From an uncultured Bacilli bacterium (GTDB taxonomy: Bacteria; Bacillota_I; Bacilli_A; RF39; UBA660), in NCBI GenBank assembly GCA_944364005.1, contig CALVVW010000022.1:1-22079 (forward strand): 22,079 bases of DNA, in the 5' to 3' direction. Both the position numbers and the translations under genes were made by a program. The notes beneath the pieces were generated by a model, which worked only from the letters and a program-made list of their open reading frames with translations, was not told the DNA's origin and made no database searches. The stretch's first letter is position 1, and every line of letters begins with the position of its first letter. Shown piece after piece: positions 7,810 to 12,778 of this stretch.

Positions 7810-8139
7810 ATGGCTGAAGTTAGAAAAAGAGAAACTGTTGAAAAGTATAAAATTGATGATGAACAGTTTCAAAAAAGTAATAAAAAGAGTAAAGTGATTG
7901 AAGAAAAGAAAACGAAAAGAGAAGGTAAACCTAGAGATAAGGAAGAAAAGAAAAGTCTCTGGGTTAGATTTCGTATCTTTTGTCATGGGGTAGTATCAGA
8001 AGCTAAGAAAGTACACTGGCCAACAAAAAAAGATATGGTAAAATATTCTATTGCTACTGTAATTTTTATCATTTTTTGTTCTTTGTTCTTTTATGCAATC
8101 GATATTATTTTTGCATTAATTCAATCAATTTTTAGATAA
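7810..8139 (+). CDS. secE: Preprotein translocase subunit SecE, with N-terminal extension
   Basis: Small essential subunit of the SecYEG protein-export channel in the membrane. The conserved SecE core is at the C-terminus: the amphipathic EAKKVHWPTKKD segment (about residues 65-77) then one transmembrane helix at about 80-102. Firmicutes SecE is usually about 60-70 residues. This one has 109, because a highly charged Lys/Glu-rich stretch of about 50 residues precedes the core. The ATG follows a weak ribosome site (GGTGA at 7802-7806). It lies directly upstream of nusG with a 14-base gap, as in most bacteria, and the two are transcribed from the promoter at 7726. Confidence 0.93.
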   Translation: MAEVRKRETVEKYKIDDEQFQKSNKKSKVIEEKKTKREGKPRDKEEKKSLWVRFRIFCHGVVSEAKKVHWPTKKDMVKYSIATVIFIIFCSLFFYAIDIIFALIQSIFR

Positions 8140-8153
8140 AGGAGTTTTATATT

Positions 8154-8687
8154 ATGGAGAAACAATGGTATGTTGTTAATACTTATTCTGGTCATGAGAA
8201 TAAAGTAAAAGAAAAATTAGAAATGCGTGCAGAATCTATGGATATGCAAGATTATATTTTTAGAGTTGTTATTCCTGAAGAAAAAGTTATTGAAGAAAAA
8301 GATGGTGTACGTAAGGAAAAAGTTAAAAAGATGTTTCCAGGTTATATTTTAGTAGAAATGGTTATGACTGATGAAGCATGGTATGTTGTACGTAATACTC
8401 CTGGTGTTACAGGATTTATTGGATCTAGTGGTAAAGGAGCTAAACCTACGCCATTACAACCATATGAAGTAGATAAGATTCTTGGTAATATGGGAATTAG
8501 TCGTATGGATGTTGATACTGATTTAGTAGAAGGTGCTACTGTTAAAATTGTTGACGGACCATTTAATGGTATGTTTGGTAAAATTGATAGTGTTGACCTT
8601 CCAAATCAAAAAGTTATGTTACTTGTTGATTTGTTTGGACAAGAAACTTCTGTTGAGGTTGAATTAAATCAAATTCAAAAAGCATAA
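8154..8687 (+). CDS. nusG: Transcription elongation/pausing factor NusG
   Basis: RNA polymerase-bound elongation factor of the NusG/Spt5 family. The N-terminal NGN domain starts with KQWYVVNTYSGHE and includes KKMFPGYILVEM and the NTPGVTGFIG stretch. The C-terminal KOW domain (about residues 125-177) carries EGATVKIVDGPFNG and ends in VEVELNQI. The 177-residue length is normal. The ATG is preceded by AAAGGAG. There is no terminator after the gene; the rplK promoter starts 6 bases past the stop. Confidence 0.97.
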   Translation: MEKQWYVVNTYSGHENKVKEKLEMRAESMDMQDYIFRVVIPEEKVIEEKDGVRKEKVKKMFPGYILVEMVMTDEAWYVVRNTPGVTGFIGSSGKGAKPTPLQPYEVDKILGNMGISRMDVDTDLVEGATVKIVDGPFNGMFGKIDSVDLPNQKVMLLVDLFGQETSVEVELNQIQKA

Positions 8688-8692
8688 AACAG

Positions 8693-8721
8693 TTGCAAAA
8701 ACATAATTTATATGTTATTAT
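8693..8721 (+). promoter_or_regulatory. Promoter of rplK-rplA
   Basis: TTGCAA (8693-8698) and TATTAT (8716-8721) are 17 bases apart, and TGT upstream of the -10 gives an extended element. The predicted start is near 8728, leaving a structured leader of about 113 bases before rplK. Confidence 0.85.
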
Positions 8722-8752
8722 TTAAGGGCTATATTGAAATTAATATAGATTT

Positions 8753-8807
8753 AGTGGGAAGCATGGTTTGCATTTATGAAAGCGGGAATCAAGCTATTTG
8801 GACCACT
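8753..8807 (+). promoter_or_regulatory. Putative L1-binding leader of rplK-rplA (L1-stalk mimic)
   Basis: AGTGG (8753-8757) pairs with CCACT (8803-8807). Inside, AGC+TGGTT (8760-8768) pairs with AATCA+GCT (8787-8795) across an A/A mismatch. The outer part reads GTGGGAAG on one side and GGACCAC on the other, echoing the GUGGGAG and ACCAC strands of the L1-stalk helix of 23S rRNA. Ribosomal protein L1 autoregulates the L11-L1 operon by binding such a copy. The assignment rests on this similarity and position, not on a covariance search. Confidence 0.65.
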
Positions 8808-8840
8808 CGCGAAAACTAAAATTTATAGGAGGTGTTTTTC

Positions 8841-9278
8841 GTGGCAAAAGAAGCAATAAAGAAGATTAAATTACAAATTCCAGCAGGAAAAGCTACTCCA
8901 GCTCCACCAGTTGGTACAGTATTAGGACCTGCAGGAATTAATTTACAAGATTTTTGTACTAAGTATAATGATGCTACTAGAGATAAAATGGGAGATATTT
9001 TACCAGTTGAAATTTCAATTTATGATGATAGAAGTTTTGATTTTGTAATTAAAACTCCACCAGTTGCATTCTTACTTAAAAAATATGCAAAAATTAATAA
9101 AGGTGCAGTTAAGGGAGCTAATGAAACAGTTGCAACATTAACTGAAGATCAATTAAGAGAAATTGCTGAGATTAAATTACCAGATTTAAATGCATATGAT
9201 GTAGAATCTGCAATGAAGATTGTTGCTGGTACTGCTAGAAATATGGGTATTTCAATTCCTGGTTATACAGATAAGTAA
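8841..9278 (+). CDS. rplK: 50S ribosomal protein L11
   Basis: L11 of the GTPase-associated centre of the large subunit, 145 residues (family about 141). The N-terminal KLQIPAGKATPAPPVGTVLG is the classic flexible N-domain motif, and the C-terminal rRNA-binding domain ends in KIVAGTARNMGISI. The start is GTG at 8841, because AGGAGGTG (8827-8834) lies at the right distance and L11 begins MAKE. The in-frame GTG at 8832 is part of the ribosome site itself. First gene of the L11-L1 operon with its own promoter and RNA leader. Confidence 0.96.
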   Translation: MAKEAIKKIKLQIPAGKATPAPPVGTVLGPAGINLQDFCTKYNDATRDKMGDILPVEISIYDDRSFDFVIKTPPVAFLLKKYAKINKGAVKGANETVATLTEDQLREIAEIKLPDLNAYDVESAMKIVAGTARNMGISIPGYTDK

Positions 9279-9287
9279 TATTCTATG

Positions 9288-9332
9288 TAGGTAATACCTA
9301 TGTGGAAGGTAAAAACCGCTATATACCACATA
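9288..9332 (+). promoter_or_regulatory. Second L1-stalk-like hairpin, directly before rplA
   Basis: TATGTGG (9299-9305) pairs with CCACATA (9326-9332), 7 bp, enclosing GGT/ACC (9308-9310/9315-9317) with loop AAAA and an asymmetric internal loop. The strands again read GTGGAAG and ATACCAC, like the L1-stalk helix. The Shine-Dalgarno AGGAGG (9333-9338) begins at the foot of the stem, so a bound protein would cover it. Upstream, TAGGTA/TACCTA (9288-9300) forms a small competing hairpin sharing bases 9299-9300. Confidence 0.55.
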
Positions 9333-9345
9333 AGGAGGAATAAAA

Positions 9346-10041
9346 ATGAAGAAGAGAAGTAAAAAATATACTGAAGCTATGTCTAAATTAGAACGTGATA
9401 AAGTATATTCTAAAGAAGAAGCTGTGAAATTAGTTAAAGAAACTTCTACTAGTTCTTTTGATGCTACTGTTGAAGTTGCTATGAGATTAAATATCGATAC
9501 TAAGAAAGCTGATCAACAATTAAGAGGTGCTATTGTACTTCCTAAAGGAACTGGTAAAACTAATAAAGTATTAGTTATCGCTAGAGGAGAAAAAGCTACA
9601 CAAGCTAAAGAAGCTGGAGCTGACTATGTTGGAGATGTTGACATGTTAGAAAAAATCGAAAAAGAAAACTGGTTCGATTTTGATACTATGATTGCTACTC
9701 CTGATATGATGCCACTTCTTGGTAAATTAGGTAGAGTTTTAGGACCAAAAGGATTAATGCCAAATCCTAAAACTGGAACAGTTACTCTAGATGTTGCCAA
9801 AGCAGTTAGTGAAGTTAAAGCTGGACGTGTTGAATATCGTGCTGATAGCTATGGAATTATTCATGGAGTTATTGGTAAGGTTTCATTCTCTGATGCAGAT
9901 TTATTAGAAAACTTAAATGCTTTTGTATCTGCTATTTTAAGAGTTAAACCAGCGACAGTAAAAGGTGATTATGTTAAGAGTATATCTATAGCTTCTACTA
10001 TGGGACCTGGAATTAAAGTTGAAAATAACTTTGACAAGTAG
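9346..10041 (+). CDS. rplA: 50S ribosomal protein L1
   Basis: L1 protein of the mobile L1 stalk, which moves deacylated tRNA out of the E site and, in many bacteria, represses its own operon. Length 231 matches the family. Motifs include the N-terminal [10 protein letters not shown], the [24 protein letters not shown] stretch, and the signature [21 protein letters not shown] at 9346 follows AAGGAGGAATAAAA. Its last codons contain the -35 element of the rplJ promoter (10031-10036). No terminator separates it from rplJ-rplL, apart from the attenuator in the L10 leader. Confidence 0.97.
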   Translation: MKKRSKKYTEAMSKLERDKVYSKEEAVKLVKETSTSSFDATVEVAMRLNIDTKKADQQLRGAIVLPKGTGKTNKVLVIARGEKATQAKEAGADYVGDVDMLEKIEKENWFDFDTMIATPDMMPLLGKLGRVLGPKGLMPNPKTGTVTLDVAKAVSEVKAGRVEYRADSYGIIHGVIGKVSFSDADLLENLNAFVSAILRVKPATVKGDYVKSISIASTMGPGIKVENNFDK

Positions 10042-10059
10042 AAGATTATAGTATATAAT
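10031..10059 (+). promoter_or_regulatory. Perfect consensus promoter of rplJ-rplL
   Basis: Both hexamers are exact consensus: TTGACA (10031-10036, inside the last codons of rplA) and TATAAT (10054-10059), 17 bases apart. The predicted start is near 10066. Confidence 0.93.
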
Positions 10060-10073
10060 AAAGACAATTTATA

Positions 10074-10175
10074 GGTGCCATAGACAGTAGGTAATTATGT
10101 AAATCCTACCGAGGACTTAATCTTAAGTATATAAAGGGTTCTCGTTATGGTATGAGAACCTTTTTTATGGCATCC
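10074..10175 (+). promoter_or_regulatory. Ribosomal protein L10 leader RNA
   Basis: The core AGACAGTAGGT...CCTACCGAGGA (10082-10115, GTAGG 10087-10091 pairing CCTAC 10105-10109) matches the L10 leader found before rplJ in Firmicutes, where the L10-L12 complex binds. An attenuator hairpin follows. TGCCATA (10076-10082) can also pair with TATGGCA (10166-10172) just past the attenuator, with GG/CC extending it across one bulge, closing the whole leader. Confidence 0.85.
10137..10166 (+). terminator. Attenuator hairpin in the L10 leader
   Basis: GGTTCTC (10137-10143) pairs with GAGAACC (10154-10160), extendable by a G-U and a U-A pair, and six T follow (10161-10166). It lies 33 bases before rplJ, so it acts as a leader terminator that L10-L12 binding is expected to control. 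Confidence 0.9.
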
Positions 10176-10199
10176 CTAAAATATGAAGGAGGTGTTTTG

Positions 10200-10694
10200 A
10201 TGGCAAGTGAAGCAATCTTAAAGCAAAAACAAGCTGTTATTGATGAAATCAAAGACCGTGTTCAAAAAGCTAATACTATCGTATTATTTGATTATCGTGG
10301 TATTACTGATAGTGAGGCAAAAGAATTACGTATTAAATTAAGAGAAAGTAATTCTGATTATAAAGTATATAAAAATACTTTAATGGCACGTGCTTTTAAT
10401 GAATTAAATATTGATTTAAATGATTCATTAAATGGACCAAGCGCTTTTGCTTATGGTGAAGATCAAATCGCACCTATTAAGATTTTGTCAGATTTTGCTA
10501 AAGATCATCCAGCATTAGTTTTAAAAGTAGGGATTGTAGATGGAGAAAAAGCTGATCAAGCTAAGTTGGCAGAATATGCTACTATACCATCAAGAGATGG
10601 CTTACTTACTATGCTTGCTGGCGGAATGATGGGTATTCCAAGAGACCTATCAATTTGCTTAGACTTATATAGTCAACAAAAAGAAGAAAATTAA
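10200..10694 (+). CDS. rplJ: 50S ribosomal protein L10
   Basis: L10 is the stalk base that anchors L7/L12 dimers to the large subunit; the protein also binds its own leader. It has 164 residues, as usual for the family (about 165). Recognisable motifs are the N-terminal KQAVIDEIKDRVQKANTIVL, YRGITDSEAKELRIKLRE and KNTLMARA segments. The ATG at 10200 is chosen because AAGGAGGTG lies just upstream and it gives the normal N-terminus. The in-frame ATG at 10152 lies inside the attenuator hairpin and would add 16 residues. Followed after 29 bases by rplL. Confidence 0.96.
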   Translation: MASEAILKQKQAVIDEIKDRVQKANTIVLFDYRGITDSEAKELRIKLRESNSDYKVYKNTLMARAFNELNIDLNDSLNGPSAFAYGEDQIAPIKILSDFAKDHPALVLKVGIVDGEKADQAKLAEYATIPSRDGLLTMLAGGMMGIPRDLSICLDLYSQQKEEN

Positions 10695-10723
10695 TTAGAA
10701 ATATAAAATAAGGAGGATATAAA

Positions 10724-11092
10724 ATGGCTAAATTAACTAAAGAAGAATTTATCAGTAGTTTAAAAGAAATGAATTTATTAGAAATTAAAGAATTAGTAGA
10801 TGCAATGAAGGAAGAATTTGGTGTTGATCCATCTGCTGTAGCAGTTGCTGCACCTGCTGCTGGAGCTCAAGCAGATGATACTCCAAGTACAGTTACTGTA
10901 TCAATCGCTGATGCTGGAGCTGCTAAAGTTGCTGTTATCAAAGTTGTTAAAGAAATCACTGGTTTAGGATTAAAAGAATCTAAAGATATCGTTGACAACA
11001 ATGGAGCTGTTAAAGAAAACATTTCTACTACTGAAGCTGATGAAATTAAAGCTAAGCTTGAAGAAGCTGGAGCTACTGTAGAAGTTAAGTAA
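10724..11092 (+). CDS. rplL: 50S ribosomal protein L7/L12
   Basis: Multicopy stalk protein that recruits translation GTPases. It has the N-terminal dimerisation domain (about 1-33), an Ala-rich hinge ([13 protein letters not shown]) and a C-terminal domain with [20 protein letters not shown], and it ends [16 protein letters not shown]. At 122 residues the length is normal. Two details differ from the common sequence: the segment opening the C-terminal domain is STVTVSI without the usual EF(D/N)V, and the Pro of the usual KPVKE is lost (AVKENI). Strong AAGGAGG ribosome site. Its final codons form the operon terminator. Confidence 0.96.
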   Translation: MAKLTKEEFISSLKEMNLLEIKELVDAMKEEFGVDPSAVAVAAPAAGAQADDTPSTVTVSIADAGAAKVAVIKVVKEITGLGLKESKDIVDNNGAVKENISTTEADEIKAKLEEAGATVEVK

Positions 11093-11108
11093 TTAACTTC
11101 TTTTTTTT
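11081..11108 (+). terminator. Terminator of rplJ-rplL built on the rplL stop codon
   Basis: GAAGTTAA (11081-11088) pairs perfectly with TTAACTTC (11093-11100), loop GTAA, then eight T. The loop contains the rplL stop TAA (11090-11092), so the 5' arm encodes the last residues Glu-Val-Lys. Confidence 0.93.
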
Positions 11109-11138
11109 ACGCAATTATAATTGTCTAATTACGTAAAA
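11105..11138 (+). repeat. Imperfect inverted repeat after the rplL terminator
   Basis: TTTTACG (11105-11111) pairs with CGTAAAA (11132-11138), and inside it AATTA (11113-11117) pairs with TAATT (11126-11130), with one C/A mismatch between. It begins in the T run of the rplL terminator and has no T run of its own. It could be a 3'-end-stabilising hairpin of readthrough RNA or a protein site. The following 11139-11192 shows nothing recognisable. Confidence 0.45.
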
Positions 11139-11192
11139 TAGGAATTTGAATTTTAAAATAAAATTAAAACTCGTCTGTTTCTAAATATTTTA

Positions 11193-11201
11193 TGTTATTC
11201 T
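11193..11201 (+). promoter_or_regulatory. Candidate extended -10 promoter of gene 11225
   Basis: TGT followed by TATTCT (11196-11201); the -35 region (GTCTGT) is poor. The predicted start 11208 is the first base of the AGAGGAGGTG ribosome site, giving a leader of about 17 bases. Confidence 0.45.
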
Positions 11202-11224
11202 TATGATAGAGGAGGTGCATATAA

Positions 11225-11962
11225 ATGGATAATGTGAATGGTAAAAATAAAGTTTTTGGAAAGATTGTGATTGGAATCTTTATTGGTATTTTACTTTCTG
11301 TTGGAGCTTTTGTTGCTTTATATGTTACTAATGTTGTTAATTTTACTTCTAGTGATGTTGAAAATAAAGAAGTAAAAAATGAAAATAAGGAAGATGCAGA
11401 TAATGATAATTTGATAGAAGATGAAGATATTACTAATTCTGATAGTTATGATATTAATTTTAATCCATCTAAAATAGTTAATACTTCTGCTGATAATTAT
11501 ACTTTAACTGTTCCTTCACATGCTTTAGGAACTAATGTTTCTTTGGATAGTTCTCAAATGAAAGTTACTGTTTCCTTTAATTATTATTTGGTAAATACAA
11601 ATTATAATTTAGGATGGGTAACTTCTCTTGATTCTGCTACATATGAGATGCGTGATATTAATTTTACGAAAAAAGTTGTAGATATTTTCTTTGGTGGTAT
11701 TGGTCAAGATGCTTCTGGAGATACTATTCTATTTTTAATGGAAGATGGAACAGTAGAGTATCTTCCATTGAAAAAGGCTTATGCTACCAATAACGAAAGT
11801 TTGAATTCCTATGGAAGTTTACCTGGTATTTCTAATATTGTTAAATTTTATTCTGCTAATGCTAATTCACAAATGGGAAGTGGAATTACTATATTAGCTC
11901 AAGATAATGAAGGTAATCTTTATGATTTATCTACTACATTACGTGAAACAGGAAATTATTAG
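11225..11962 (+). CDS. Unrecognised membrane-anchored extracytoplasmic protein
   Basis: I do not recognise this 245-residue protein. A short basic N-terminus and one hydrophobic segment at about residues 14-36 suggest a signal anchor, followed by an Asn/Glu/Asp-rich spacer (about 43-75) and an outside domain of about 170 residues rich in Ser, Asn, Thr and aromatic residues. The domain has repeated beta-like stretches (KVTVSFNYYLV, DTILFLMEDGTVEYLPL, ITILAQDNEGNLYDL). The last two resemble the blades of propeller-like or sensor domains, but no known family is evident. There is no lipobox, sortase motif or catalytic signature. It has a strong ribosome site (GAGGAGGTG) and interrupts the conserved rplL-rsmC-rpoB order, so it is probably a lineage-specific insertion. 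Confidence 0.8.
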   Translation: MDNVNGKNKVFGKIVIGIFIGILLSVGAFVALYVTNVVNFTSSDVENKEVKNENKEDADNDNLIEDEDITNSDSYDINFNPSKIVNTSADNYTLTVPSHALGTNVSLDSSQMKVTVSFNYYLVNTNYNLGWVTSLDSATYEMRDINFTKKVVDIFFGGIGQDASGDTILFLMEDGTVEYLPLKKAYATNNESLNSYGSLPGISNIVKFYSANANSQMGSGITILAQDNEGNLYDLSTTLRETGNY

Positions 11963-11971
11963 TAAAAAAAG

Positions 11972-11998
11972 TGTCAAAAAATCAAAATTTGTTTGACA
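11972..11998 (+). repeat. Inverted repeat overlapping the -35 of the rsmC promoter
   Basis: TGTCAAA+AAAT (11972-11982) pairs with ATTT+TTTGACA (11987-11998, one bulged G), loop CAAA. The right arm contains the -35 TTGACA. On the minus strand the hairpin is followed by CTTTTTTT, so it could be a terminator for antisense transcripts; on the plus strand it could be an operator. Confidence 0.4.
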
Positions 11999-12021
11999 AA
12001 ATCAAACAATTCGTGTATTAT
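11993..12021 (+). promoter_or_regulatory. Strong promoter upstream of rsmC
   Basis: Consensus -35 TTGACA (11993-11998), 17-base spacer, -10 TATTAT (12016-12021). The predicted start is near 12028, only 5 bases before a terminator-like hairpin. Confidence 0.88.
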
Positions 12022-12032
12022 ATGTTTACGAA

Positions 12033-12082
12033 AGGGAGAAAACTTATCGTATGTTTAAAGTTTTCTCCTTCTTTTTGTTTTT
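12033..12082 (+). terminator. Promoter-proximal terminator/attenuator before rsmC, or 3' end of a short RNA
   Basis: GGAGAAAACTT (12035-12045) pairs perfectly with AAGTTTTCTCC (12058-12068), extended by a G-U and an A-U pair, with a 12-base loop and then TTCTTTTTGTTTTT. Transcripts from the promoter at 11993 would end near 12080 after about 50 bases unless the hairpin is bypassed. It may also end readthrough from gene 11225. Confidence 0.85.
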
Positions 12083-12094
12083 AGAGGGGATAAG

Positions 12095-12682
12095 ATGGGG
12101 CATTATTTTACAAACGAAAATTTACCTAGTGATATAAAAGAAACTAAATGTAGTGTATTAGGTAATAACTTTACTTTTTTAACTGATAATGGAGTTTTTT
12201 CAAAAGACGGTTTGGATTTTGGCAGTAGACTTCTTCTTGAAGTAGTCCCGCTTGAAGAAGTTGGAGGCAAAATTCTAGATATGGGATGTGGCTATGGAGT
12301 TTTAGGTATTGTTCTTGCTAAAGTTCTTTCAGCTAAAGTAGATATGGTAGATGTTAATCTTAGGGCATTACATCTTTCAAAAAGAAATGCAAAATTAAAT
12401 GGTGTTTCTAATTTTGTTACCATTTTTGAAAGTAATTGTTATAGTAATGTTTCTTTAAAATATTCTACGATAATTACTAATCCACCGATTAGGGCTGGAA
12501 AAAAGATAGTTTATGACATAGTGATGAATGCTCGCGACCATTTAGAAGATGGCGGTAATCTTTTTTTGGTTATTAGAAAAGAGCAAGGTGCTAAATCGCT
12601 AATTGTCGACTTAGAAAAAGTCTATAATGTAAAAGTATTAGAAAAAAAGAAAGGCTTTTTCATCATTCAGTGCCATTTATAA
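12095..12682 (+). CDS. RsmC-type class I methyltransferase (YbxB homologue)
   Basis: AdoMet-dependent methyltransferase with a Rossmann fold, of the RsmC/RlmG small-domain type. Members methylate guanine N2 in rRNA, but the B. subtilis YbxB activity is less certain. The AdoMet motif DMGCGYG is at residues 62-68, the acidic ribose contact lies in VDVN (about 86-88), and the catalytic NPP(I) motif is at 129-131. Length 195 fits the single-domain YbxB form. ATG at 12095 follows GAGGGG (12084-12089). Position between rplL and rpoB matches B. subtilis ybxB. Its expression should depend on passing the attenuator upstream; rpoB has a separate promoter right at its stop codon. Confidence 0.88.
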   Translation: MGHYFTNENLPSDIKETKCSVLGNNFTFLTDNGVFSKDGLDFGSRLLLEVVPLEEVGGKILDMGCGYGVLGIVLAKVLSAKVDMVDVNLRALHLSKRNAKLNGVSNFVTIFESNCYSNVSLKYSTIITNPPIRAGKKIVYDIVMNARDHLEDGGNLFLVIRKEQGAKSLIVDLEKVYNVKVLEKKKGFFIIQCHL

Positions 12683-12711
12683 TTGACTTATTGTAATGGT
12701 TGTGCTATTAA
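12683..12711 (+). promoter_or_regulatory. Promoter of rpoB-rpoC
   Basis: TTGACT (12683-12688) begins at the base after the rsmC stop. A 17-base spacer separates it from TATTAA (12706-12711), which carries a TGC extended element. The predicted start is near 12718, giving a leader of about 60 bases in which I see no strong structure. Confidence 0.8.
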
Positions 12712-12778
12712 TATAAATTGGCAATATATTTTGTTATTAGTATTTTCTTTGAAAAAATGTGTTAGGGGTGAATATTGA

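Noticed and set aside
10152..10199. Upstream in-frame ATG that would extend rplJ
   Set aside because: It is within the attenuator hairpin; the ATG at 10200 has AAGGAGGTG and gives the usual L10 N-terminus.
12021..12057. Direct repeat TATGTTTA at 12021-12028 and 12050-12057
   Set aside because: Eight AT-rich bases can recur by chance here; the second copy is simply the hairpin loop and no function follows.
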